Shown here one piece after another: positions 1 through 4,387 of a stretch of 5,209 nt of DNA. Under the pieces are notes generated by a model. It worked only from the letters and a program-made list of their open reading frames with translations. It was not told the origin of the DNA and made no database searches. The DNA lies in contig CAIYTJ010000594.1 of assembly GCA_903929065.1 (NCBI GenBank), forward strand, positions 1 through 5,209. The letters run 5' to 3'. The DNA comes from an uncultured Bacteroidales bacterium. GTDB taxonomy: Bacteria; Bacteroidota; Bacteroidia; Bacteroidales; Paludibacteraceae. The position numbers and the translations under genes were made by a program. Each line of letters begins with the position of its first letter. Position 1 is the stretch's first letter.

Positions 1-120
1 ACAAAATCTTGAGAAATAACCTGGTTTAACATTCTTGGGGTTTGAACACGATTTAAAAGATTGTTGGGAATACAGGATTTACAAAATCTTGAGAAATATC
101 CTGGTTTAATATCATTGGGT
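1..120. repeat. Two copies of a 40-base repeat, 80-base period
   Basis: Positions 1-40 and 81-120 match at 35 of 40 bases, both beginning ACAAAATCTTGAGAAATA. The 40 bases between them contain related words such as AAAAGATTGTTGGGAATACA, so the unit is probably 80 bases long and the array may continue left of the window. Short inverted words such as CAGGAT at 73-78 and ATCCTG at 98-103 could pair. From memory, degenerate repeats built on AATCCTG/AATCTTG words are common between genes in Bacteroidota; I cannot name a family. No coding function is apparent. Confidence 0.75.
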
Positions 121-133
121 AGAAAATAAAGGT

Positions 134-262
134 TTAATTACCCCCAAAACTAAGTAGGATTCTTTTTGTTGAGATTTTCCATATTATACAATCAGGGAAC
201 AATTGCAAATATTTTTCCAGTAAAACTTTAGGTAAGCTGACAACTTTGAGAATTTGAGTCAT
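134..262 (-). CDS. Doubtful 42-residue ORF with a promoter box at its start
   Basis: An ATG at 262 opens 42 codons ending at a TAA at 134-136. The protein is basic and fairly hydrophobic (MTQILKVVSLPKVLLEKYLQ at the start, about two Lys or Arg per ten residues) with one Cys. I recognise no family. The reason to list it is the start: a TAnnTTTG box lies at 267-274 and is followed by TGTG and then ATGAC, the same arrangement as the better-supported gene starting at 698. The first residues (MTQILKV) faintly resemble those of that gene (MTPERKV), but nothing further aligns. It could be a remnant of a gene start or a chance ORF. Confidence 0.25.
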   Translation of the reverse strand: MTQILKVVSLPKVLLEKYLQLFPDCIIWKISTKRILLSFGGN

Positions 263-266
263 CACA

Positions 267-274
267 CAAAAATA
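267..274 (-). promoter_or_regulatory. -7 promoter box TATTTTTG next to a start codon
   Basis: Read leftward, this is an exact TAnnTTTG. Only four bases separate it from the ATG at 262, so a transcript starting at the usual distance would be leaderless. No -33 TTG is seen at 17-23 bases upstream. Confidence 0.35.
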
Positions 275-347
275 TTAGTTTCTAGAGCGTGTAACGTGTT
301 GAAACAATTTTGCAACCAGAAATAATTATTGAAAACAATTTGTGAAT

Positions 348-385
348 AGACAAATAAATAACTGATTTTGTCTGAAAATTTGTCT
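348..385. repeat. 8-bp inverted repeat after the 390-698 gene
   Basis: AGACAAAT at 348-355 pairs perfectly with ATTTGTCT at 378-385 across 22 bases. TTTGTCTG also occurs twice directly, at 366-373 and 379-386. It lies just past the stop of the leftward gene and could help end its transcript, but there is no GC-rich stem or clean T-run, so I do not call it a terminator. Confidence 0.3.
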
Positions 386-389
386 GTGG

Positions 390-698
390 TTACATCTTGT
401 TATCCCTTATGAACACCTTATAATGCCTAAGAATTAATAACAGCCCATTGATCAACTGTTCAAAGTTTTCTATTTTATCCCTATAATTATAGGCTGAATT
501 ATATTTCACCTCATTGAACAGATTCTCCCAGATCCGGGCATTTTCCCAATCCAGCCGGCTGGCCAGGGCGTATATTATATCCTCAATAATTTCAAGCAAC
601 GCCTCTGAAGACTGATCGTTTTCATAGACCAGGTTCAGGAGTTTATCAATGAATTTATCTGCTCGGCTGATGAGGGCAACTTTGCGTTCCGGGGTCAT
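390..698 (-). CDS. Hypothetical 102-residue helical protein, paralogue of the 2465-2809 product
   Basis: I do not recognise the family. The sequence predicts an all-helical, soluble protein without signal peptide, membrane segment or Cys. It aligns along its whole length with the product of 2465-2809. Shared features are a basic start (ERKVALISRADKFIDKLL against EKRQALTRRANKLIEWLH), an II(Y/W)AL helix in the middle, a DWE motif, and a C-terminal helix ending in YKVFI or YTEFI. The ATG at 698 is preferred to an in-frame GTG at 699-701 because the promoter box at 703-710 leaves no room for the GTG to have a leader. Codons are more GC-rich (CCG, CGC, GCC, CTG) than in the toxin-antitoxin operon. 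Both paralogues are leftward, single-gene units. The function is unknown; being a conserved duplicate argues that it is a real gene. Confidence 0.7.
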   Translation of the reverse strand: MTPERKVALISRADKFIDKLLNLVYENDQSSEALLEIIEDIIYALASRLDWENARIWENLFNEVKYNSAYNYRDKIENFEQLINGLLLILRHYKVFIRDNKM

Positions 699-702
699 CA
701 CA

Positions 703-710
703 CAAATATA
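703..710 (-). promoter_or_regulatory. -7 promoter box TATATTTG for the 390-698 gene
   Basis: Read leftward this is an exact match to the Bacteroidota -7 element TAnnTTTG. Only TGTG separates it from the ATG at 698, so the predicted mRNA has almost no leader. No convincing -33 TTG is found 17-23 bases upstream, so activation by another factor is possible. The box also decides the start: the alternative GTG at 701 is too close to the box. Confidence 0.5.
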
Positions 711-910
711 ATGGTAATCGGATCGGGAAGTGTTTGATTAGCTATTTTTATCCACAAGGTGGGCATAATTAGTGAGTATAATAATTTGAATTTCTCTTTA
801 AAATTTTCGAACTTAGCGTTATTCGTCTGATGGGCTATGGTCAGCTATTTGTTACTTATGTAAACAATACATTTTAGTAACGTATTGGAAGCTAAATCGT
901 TGTACCGCGA

Positions 911-1006
911 ATGTTCTATAATGTCCACTTCGTTATGTTGAGTAGCCGTTTCATTAAAAAATCAAAGCGGATAGGCTACTTAACGATAACGAAAATTATA
1001 ACAACA
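911..1006. repeat. Palindrome A, bounded by two inward-facing dif-like sites
   Basis: GTTGAGTAGCC at 937-947 pairs with GGCTACTTAAC at 974-984 across a 26-base loop, with a single G-T wobble. Outside it TTCGTTA (929-935) pairs with TAACGAA (987-993), and TATAAT (917-922) with ATTATA (995-1000). Each half resembles a Xer recombination site: an AT-rich arm ending TATAA, a spacer, and a XerD-like arm (TTATGTTGAGT at 933-943; TTATCGTTAAGT leftward at 978-989). The right copy has a normal 6-base spacer but a 12-base arm. The left copy has an 11-base spacer, longer than dif normally allows, so it may be worn. Confidence 0.6.
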
Positions 1007-1151
1007 GTTGCGGGGCTGATGGCTGGCAATGCGGCTTAATAGCTGTTACTGAATTACGGCTCAAATAGAAATGTTCCATCAAACGCGAAGCTGCCGGATG
1101 CTTACGCATCCTACAAGGACGAGAAGGGGAGAACTATGTTCGGGAAAGTAG

Positions 1152-1159
1152 TATATTTA
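1152..1159 (+). promoter_or_regulatory. Near-consensus -7 box TATATTTA upstream of the 1185 gene
   Basis: It matches TAnnTTTG except for the final base. It lies 25 bases before the ATG at 1185, nearly the same distance (24 bases) as the boxes of the genes at 3347 and 4748. No clear -33 TTG is present. Confidence 0.3.
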
Positions 1160-1184
1160 CACTTCACGATTAAATTCAAACAAG

Positions 1185-1403
1185 ATGGGCGATTTATTGA
1201 ACGCAGTCAAAAAAGATATAGGACATTTCAAATGCCCAACTCATGGCGAAATGCCCAAAATTTCAGTAAGTGGAGATAAATTAAATATGACAACTTGTTG
1301 TGATGAATTTAGCAAAACCCTCCAAATAAAGATGAATAAGTCAGTTGAGAATTTTACTAAAAAATCTATGGATAATATTTTCAAGAAGATGGGGAAGCGG
1401 TAA
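1185..1403 (+). CDS. Hypothetical 72-residue protein with a CPTH...CC cluster
   Basis: This is a small basic soluble protein with no signal peptide or membrane segment. Residues Cys17 and His20 (FKCPTHG) and the pair Cys38-Cys39 (TTCCDEF) could form a metal site, most likely zinc. The predicted order is a short N-terminal helix, a beta hairpin carrying the ligands (CPTHG...ISVSGDKLNMTTCC), and a Lys-rich C-terminal helix (about residues 44-72). I have an impression of similar small CPxHG...CC proteins in Bacteroidota but cannot name a family. The ATG at 1185 is the first in frame and follows a plausible -7 box. The next gene starts 187 bases later with its own promoter, so it is probably transcribed alone. 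The function is unknown. Confidence 0.65.
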   Translation: MGDLLNAVKKDIGHFKCPTHGEMPKISVSGDKLNMTTCCDEFSKTLQIKMNKSVENFTKKSMDNIFKKMGKR

Positions 1404-1543
1404 TTATTATTTACAACATTGCATTGATCGAGTTGATATTATGCCAATAAAGCTATACTATTAATTCAACACATTGTGGATAAATTCCACTCCAGAAATT
1501 TGGTAATATCAAAAAAATGTTTCCCAAAAATTTTGAATTAACA

Positions 1544-1573
1544 TTGCATTTCTCGAATTTGGCATTACTTTTG
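1544..1573 (+). promoter_or_regulatory. -33/-7 promoter of the Panacea toxin-antitoxin operon
   Basis: TTG at 1544-1546 and TACTTTTG at 1566-1573 fit the Bacteroidota -33/-7 pair with a 19-base spacer. Transcription should begin near 1578-1582, leaving a leader of about ten bases before the ATG at 1590. The TTG codon at 1581 is therefore an unlikely start. The repeated TTGTG words around 1572-1586 might be an operator for autoregulation, but this is speculative. Confidence 0.6.
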
Positions 1574-1589
1574 TGTCAAATTGTGTGTT

Positions 1590-2024
1590 ATGGCAAACGT
1601 AAATGATGTGGCGAAGTATTTTTTATTTCTGGTTGATCCAGAGGCTGGGGATTTAATTTCTAATCTAAAGCTTCAAAAATTAATTTACTATTCACAAGGA
1701 TTTCATTTAGCAATGCACAACACTCCATTATTTGATGATGATGTATTGGCTTGGGATCATGGCCCGGTTGTAGAATCTGTATATCACAGTTATAAGCATT
1801 TTGGAAGTAATGCAATTCAAACTCCCGATGGATTTGATGATAGTGTTTTAACAGAAACGGAGAAAAGTCTACTTAAAGAAGTATATGAGGTTTTTGGGCA
1901 ATTTTCAGCTTGGAAATTAAGAAATATGACCCACTCTGAAAGGCCATGGCTTGAAACTCCTAGAAATTATCCAATTGAACGGGAATTAATGAAAGAATAC
2001 TTTAAGGGATTTATATCTGAATAA
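1590..2024 (+). CDS. Panacea (SocA/GepA-like, DUF4065) domain antitoxin
   Basis: This is a 144-residue cytoplasmic protein made almost wholly of one Panacea domain. Diagnostic stretches are the LKLQKLIYYSQGFHLA helix (residues 26-41), LAWDHGPVVESVY (53-65) and the closing MTHSERPW (113-120). All three are typical of the family named for SocA of Caulobacter and GepA. Panacea domains are known as antitoxins that neutralise many unrelated toxins encoded beside them by binding the toxin. In SocAB the antitoxin also acts as a proteolytic adaptor. No separate DNA-binding domain is present, so autoregulation is uncertain. The ATG at 1590 is chosen over an upstream in-frame TTG because the promoter box ends at 1573. 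The stop is immediately followed by the ATG of the next gene, which implies one mRNA and coupled translation. Codons are AT-rich. Confidence 0.9.
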   Translation: MANVNDVAKYFLFLVDPEAGDLISNLKLQKLIYYSQGFHLAMHNTPLFDDDVLAWDHGPVVESVYHSYKHFGSNAIQTPDGFDDSVLTETEKSLLKEVYEVFGQFSAWKLRNMTHSERPWLETPRNYPIERELMKEYFKGFISE

Positions 2025-2432
2025 ATGAAAATTAATCAACAGAAAGGATCTAAGGGAGCTAATATTAGCCCTACTCCAGATAATTTCCCTAAATCTCAAT
2101 ATAATTACCCAATATTTTGTCTTAAATATCTTCATAAGGATTTTAGTCTTTCTAATTGCGAGGAATCAGAAAAATCTAAATTGATCGAAAGGATGCATAA
2201 GCTTAGTTCCATGACTTGGGAACAAATTAGGCAAGCTCAACGACATGGACTAGGACAGGAAATTATACCTCAAGATTCTATAAGAGCTGGCAAGCCACCT
2301 CATGTTACTCCAGAAGTTAATTTTTATGCACTTAGATTTGATGGATTAAAACCATTTGTTGGCTATAAGAAGGACTTTATTTTTCATATAGTATATATAG
2401 ATAGGGCATTTACTTTATATGACCATGGGTAA
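2025..2432 (+). CDS. Putative toxin partner of the Panacea antitoxin
   Basis: This 135-residue basic protein begins directly at the antitoxin stop (TAAATG), the expected layout of a two-gene toxin-antitoxin unit. It has a flexible N-terminus rich in Lys, Ser and Pro (1-25), a helical centre (MHKLSSMTWEQIRQAQRHGLGQE, about 57-79) and a C-terminal beta-rich part (VNFYALRFDG 98-107; VGYKKDFIFHIVYID 112-126; ends LYDHG). The alternation of VGY, FHIVYID and a terminal His recalls the sheet of RelE/HigB-type mRNA interferases, with Arg73-His74 and His121 or His134 as possible active residues. That is my inference; I cannot assign a family. Its toxicity and target are unproven. No terminator follows; it converges with the leftward gene ending at 2465, 32 bases away. 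Confidence 0.7.
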   Translation: MKINQQKGSKGANISPTPDNFPKSQYNYPIFCLKYLHKDFSLSNCEESEKSKLIERMHKLSSMTWEQIRQAQRHGLGQEIIPQDSIRAGKPPHVTPEVNFYALRFDGLKPFVGYKKDFIFHIVYIDRAFTLYDHG

Positions 2433-2464
2433 TTACAATATATTTATATGTGGAAATTTATTTT

Positions 2465-2809
2465 TTACTCCGAATACACCACGCTAATATCATGCGAGTT
2501 TATAAACTCGGTATATTCTTTTAAAGTATCTTCAATCATGTGTAAGGTAGTGGCATAAGCGTTTATTTCCTGATACTTGTCTTCAAATTTATCAGTTGCT
2601 AAATACCTGCCATCAATAAGTAATTGCTTGAAATGTTCCCAATCATTAGCCGGAATACTACGTTCTAATGCCCAAATAATTAGATTGATCAGTTTAATAA
2701 GCTGTGCGGTTGATTCAGGATCGACATAAACAGCGTATTGCGGTCTATGTAGCCACTCAATTAGTTTGTTTGCCCTTCTTGTCAGGGCTTGCCGTTTTTC
2801 TTCAAGCAT
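2465..2809 (-). CDS. Hypothetical 114-residue helical protein, paralogue of the 390-698 product
   Basis: It is unrecognised as a family but clearly related to the product of 390-698 over nearly its full length. Common elements are the (R/K)RA(D/N)K(F/L)I start, an IIWAL helix at about 44-48, DWEHFKQLL in the middle, and a closing EYTEFI helix. It differs by an insertion of about four residues before the mid helix and a longer, acidic C-terminus (HDISVVYSE). It is predicted helical, soluble and free of Cys. It runs against the toxin-antitoxin operon and has its own promoter-like box five bases before the ATG at 2809, the same close spacing as its paralogue. Two divergent copies on either side of the operon suggest an old duplication. 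The function is unknown. Confidence 0.7.
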   Translation of the reverse strand: MLEEKRQALTRRANKLIEWLHRPQYAVYVDPESTAQLIKLINLIIWALERSIPANDWEHFKQLLIDGRYLATDKFEDKYQEINAYATTLHMIEDTLKEYTEFINSHDISVVYSE

Positions 2810-2814
2810 TGGTG

Positions 2815-2822
2815 CAAATATC
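2815..2822 (-). promoter_or_regulatory. Near-consensus -7 box GATATTTG for the 2465-2809 gene
   Basis: Read leftward it matches TAnnTTTG except at the first base. It sits five bases before the ATG at 2809, paralleling the four-base gap of the paralogue at 698. This again predicts a leaderless or nearly leaderless mRNA. Confidence 0.35.
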
Positions 2823-2861
2823 GCACAAATTGTGGATAACTTCTTTTTTTGGAGGGTTTAT

Positions 2862-2890
2862 TTATTCGTAATTTAGCTGTTATGTTAAGT
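2862..2890 (+). repeat. Lone dif-like site candidate
   Basis: TTATGTTAAGT at 2880-2890 is identical to the XerD-like arm of the best site at 4549-4559. A TTCGTAA arm lies to its left (2865-2871), but the spacer is eight bases, not six, and no inverted partner is seen nearby. It may be a decayed site. Confidence 0.35.
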
Positions 2891-3036
2891 GGTCTTAAAA
2901 CTGTTTGTCCCACATCAATTATTGCAGAGTTGATAAATGAAAGTTTAGCTCTTTTTTACTAAAGCGAATTTCTTTTACCTGCTTGCAGGGGTTCGGAAAT
3001 TTGAAAATATCATTAGCTGAATAAGTGAATGCAATG

Positions 3037-3152
3037 TTTCACCGTAACAACATTCGACAGTGAACGCCGAAAGGCAAAATAGCTAAATGCCCGCAGAATA
3101 GGGAAGTAAAGTAGGGGCTTGATTTCGGCAAGCAAGCATGTTAAGTGTGAAA
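3037..3152. repeat. Imperfect palindrome E with nested stems
   Basis: Successive segments pair from outside in: TTTCAC (3037-3042) with GTGAAA (3147-3152), TAACA (3045-3049) with TGTTA (3139-3143), GCCGAAA (3066-3072) with TTTCGGC (3123-3129), and GCCC (3089-3092) with GGGC (3115-3118). The left stem strand can alternatively form a small GCC-GAAA-GGC hairpin at 3066-3075. The 116-base fold could be an RNA or a worn mobile-element end. Unlike palindromes A-D it lacks a clear pair of dif-like ends. Confidence 0.4.
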
Positions 3153-3270
3153 ATTGAACTTTTTTTACTTCTTTTAATGCTAAAAGCTGATTTAAAACTT
3201 AGTAACCTAGATAGGTTCACTGGAGAATAGACGGGGTATGCTTACTACTCAATAAATCAACTATTTACAT

Positions 3271-3309
3271 AAAAATAAAAATAAAAAAGCACCGCAGAAT
3301 CGGTGCTTT
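3271..3309 (-). terminator. Rho-independent terminator for leftward transcription
   Basis: AAAGCACCG (3286-3294) pairs perfectly with CGGTGCTTT (3301-3309) across a six-base loop. On the leftward strand the stem is followed by a long T-rich run (complement of 3271-3288), whereas rightward it has only TTTATC. The nearest leftward gene is at 3616-3783, so its transcript would run antisense through the whole 3347-3619 gene before ending here. The hairpin also occupies the place where a -33 element for the 3347 gene would be. Confidence 0.65.
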
Positions 3310-3314
3310 ATCTT

Positions 3315-3322
3315 TATATTTG
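3315..3322 (+). promoter_or_regulatory. -7 box TATATTTG for the 3347 gene
   Basis: This is an exact TAnnTTTG, 24 bases before the ATG at 3347. There is no -33 TTG because the terminator hairpin fills that region. The in-frame TTG at 3320 falls inside the box and cannot be the start. Confidence 0.5.
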
Positions 3323-3346
3323 TATTGCAGACAAAAAATAAAGAAT

Positions 3347-3619
3347 ATGGAAAATGTAATAAAAGAGTATGAACATTATTTGCAGTCAATATTAGACGAT
3401 CATACCGATTTGCCAGATGGATCAACCGCAGGCGGCATGATAGCTAAATTGAGAGTATTGCAAACATTTATTGAGGATTATAATAATAGAGCAAATTTTA
3501 GAGCAAATGAAATTTTATCGACTAACGATGATTCAGATGGAGTCCTTAAAACTAATCTCGAAAATTGCATTAAGGAGTATTTCCAGAAATACAAAAATGA
3601 GATTTATTTAAATAATTAA
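3347..3619 (+). CDS. Hypothetical 90-residue acidic helical protein
   Basis: I do not recognise the family. The protein is rich in Glu, Asp, Asn and Tyr, predicted helical, soluble, with one Cys (position 74). Two helical halves (ENVIKEYEHYLQSILDD at 2-18 and about 66-87, LKTNLENCIKEYFQKYKNE) flank a Gly-rich turn (DLPDGSTAGG, 21-30) and an Asp-rich loop (NDDSD, 60-64). The ATG at 3347 is preferred to an upstream TTG that overlaps the promoter box; an A-rich stretch precedes it. Its last four bases overlap the end of the leftward 55-residue gene. Codons are AT-rich like the toxin-antitoxin operon. The tight tail-to-tail pairing suggests the two genes moved together. Confidence 0.6.
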   Translation: MENVIKEYEHYLQSILDDHTDLPDGSTAGGMIAKLRVLQTFIEDYNNRANFRANEILSTNDDSDGVLKTNLENCIKEYFQKYKNEIYLNN

Positions 3620-3783
3620 ATTACCGCCCAAGGGACTATATGTAAATGACGATTATCTGGATTGTCTGATATTTTAGTGTCCATATCTTCCAATATAGCC
3701 CTTATTTGCTTTAAGGCATCTTCAGTATTTGTCCATTTTATCTCTATTAAATTACCGCCGATTATTTCAATTTTACAAGACAT
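3616..3783 (-). CDS. Hypothetical 55-residue protein, tail to tail with the 3347 gene
   Basis: An ATG at 3783 opens 55 codons ending in a TAA at 3616-3618, overlapping the stop of the rightward neighbour. The protein reads like a genuine small alpha/beta domain. A strand (SCKIEIIGGNLIEIKW, residues 2-17) is followed by an amphipathic helix (TEDALKQIRAILEDMDTKI, 20-38) and a final strand (HLHIVPWAVI, 46-55). The strand-helix-strand order, the length and the balanced composition argue for a real gene, but I know no family. No -7 box is seen at its start. Upstream, in its leader, lies a UUCG-capped hairpin (3807-3823). The first good terminator downstream is at 3271-3309, beyond the opposing gene. 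Confidence 0.55.
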   Translation of the reverse strand: MSCKIEIIGGNLIEIKWTNTEDALKQIRAILEDMDTKISDNPDNRHLHIVPWAVI

Positions 3784-3806
3784 TACGCAATAGTTTAAAC
3801 TCCGGC

Positions 3807-3823
3807 AACCCGCCGAAGCGGTT
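3807..3823 (-). promoter_or_regulatory. UUCG-tetraloop hairpin upstream of the 55-residue gene
   Basis: Read leftward, AACCGC and GCGGGTT form a stem with one bulged G, capped by the very stable C(UUCG)G tetraloop. It sits 24-40 bases before the ATG at 3783. It could be a leader element or stop transcription coming from the right; there is no T-run after it. Confidence 0.35.
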
Positions 3824-3924
3824 AATTAATGTTGTTTATTTCTGTTGAGATTTGGCACAATGTTTAATCAAAGTATTGCCGCTTGTCAGCCTTTAAATAA
3901 CGCAGTTAAAGTTGTTTGTCGCTC

Positions 3925-4012
3925 ACCGTCTGATAGTTTTATTATGTTGAGTAGCTTTAAACGTGGTAGATTCAAAATAAAGCTACTTAGCATAATAAAA
4001 TTATCGCAAGAC
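3925..4012. repeat. Palindrome B: 28-bp hairpin with inward-facing dif-like sites
   Basis: Positions 3932-3959 and 3978-4005 pair over 28 bases across an 18-base loop, with 25 Watson-Crick pairs and three G-T pairs. GTCT (3928-3931) and AGAC (4009-4012) extend the stem past a small bulge. All three non-standard pairs are G-U in rightward RNA but would be A-C in leftward RNA. The two halves are dif-like sites with 11-6-11 spacing: 3925-3952 (+; XerD-like arm TTATGTTGAGT) and 3985-4012 (-; arm TTATGCTAAGT), with nearly identical centres (GTTTTA and ATTTTA). The loop carries GGTAGATTC (3965-3973). Confidence 0.7.
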
Positions 4013-4165
4013 ACTTAAGCCAAACTATTTTAACAAGTTACGCATCGGAGTTAAGAGCAATTGTTTTATAATGTACTATTATATGTTAAGACTCGAAAGT
4101 TTCTTAAACCAATAGGAATACCAAAATTGTCTTTTTTGAGCGGCGGAGCATTTTTGAAATAAATT

Positions 4166-4195
4166 TTGAAACTAAAAATGAAACTATTATCTTTG
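4166..4195 (+). promoter_or_regulatory. -33/-7 promoter candidate inside palindrome C
   Basis: TTG at 4166-4168 and TATCTTTG at 4188-4195 match the Bacteroidota consensus with a 19-base spacer, the same spacing as the toxin-antitoxin promoter. Transcription would begin near 4201. No gene follows, only two hairpins. Confidence 0.45.
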
Positions 4196-4196
4196 T

Positions 4197-4230
4197 AAAA
4201 ATAAAAACACCGAGGTTGTAAGGCTCGGTG
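4197..4230 (-). terminator. Leftward terminator inside palindrome C
   Basis: Read leftward, a 7-bp GC-rich stem (CACCGAG/CTCGGTG, nine-base loop) is followed by TTTTTATTTTTA. It would stop transcripts entering from the right. The stem base and A/T run resemble the terminator at 3271-3309. Confidence 0.5.
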
Positions 4231-4328
4231 CAGTTATAGGCTAAGAGATTTCTCTCACGATGTTAGATAATGCGAATCACTTAACCGTCTTTAAGACCGA
4301 AGCTCGAACTTCGGTTTTTTATTTTTTT
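4201..4328 (+). ncRNA. Possible small RNA of about 120 bases
   Basis: A consensus promoter, a 5' hairpin (CACCGAG 4208-4214 with CTCGGTG 4224-4230), a weakly structured middle, and a strong terminator define a possible transcript. A 38-codon ORF from ATG 4260 runs through the terminator and is not convincing. The function is unknown. The alternative is that the two hairpins are merely terminators facing outward and no RNA is made. Confidence 0.35.
4296..4328 (+). terminator. Rightward rho-independent terminator inside palindrome C
   Basis: ACCGAAG (4296-4302) pairs with CTTCGGT (4309-4315) across a CTCGAA loop, followed by TTTTTT, A and seven more T. It is the cleanest terminator in the window and would stop rightward transcripts, including any from the promoter at 4166-4195. 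Confidence 0.75.
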
Positions 4329-4387
4329 AGAAGTAGAGCCAAAAAAGACAAACAGACATTCCTATTGGTTTAAGAATACTTACTCGA

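Larger units (their letters stand above)
711..1184. other. 474-base spacer without a convincing gene
   Basis: No ORF here looks coding on either strand; the longest rightward candidate (ATG 1071, 26 codons) has no supporting features. The spacer holds the palindrome at 911-1006, a more GC-rich patch at 1005-1125, and a small perfect hairpin with stem GGATGC/GCATCC at 1096-1111 (TTAC loop). The word CGTCTGATGG near 825-834 recurs as CGTCTGATAG at 3927-3936, just inside the palindrome there. The right end carries a promoter candidate for the 1185 gene. Confidence 0.6.
2823..3346. other. 524-base spacer holding a folded palindrome and a terminator
   Basis: I see no convincing gene in this stretch. 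A 26-codon ORF (ATG 2882) and shorter ones lack supporting features. The spacer contains a lone dif-like candidate at 2862-2890, a small CCTG/CAGG hairpin near 2979-2990, the multi-segment palindrome at 3037-3152, a short AACCT/AGGTT hairpin around 3204-3217, the leftward terminator at 3271-3309 and the promoter box of the 3347 gene. The GC-richer middle (3040-3135) contrasts with AT-rich ends, which hints at a structured RNA or an old element. Confidence 0.55.

Noticed and set aside
1091..1117. REP-like element: GCCGGATGC...GCATCCTACAAG resembles enterobacterial REP sequences
   Set aside because: Single copy, short stem, and a host apparently from another phylum; the likeness is probably chance.
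1071..1151. 26-codon ORF from ATG 1071
   Set aside because: It is short, Arg/Thr-rich, has no promoter box, and lies over a small hairpin; nothing supports translation.
2882..2962. 26-codon ORF from ATG 2882
   Set aside because: Its start lies in the dif-like arm TTATGTTAAGT and it has no promoter or family resemblance.
4260..4373. 38-codon ORF from ATG 4260 inside palindrome C
   Set aside because: It reads straight through a strong terminator and its translation from the inverted-repeat arm is low-complexity.
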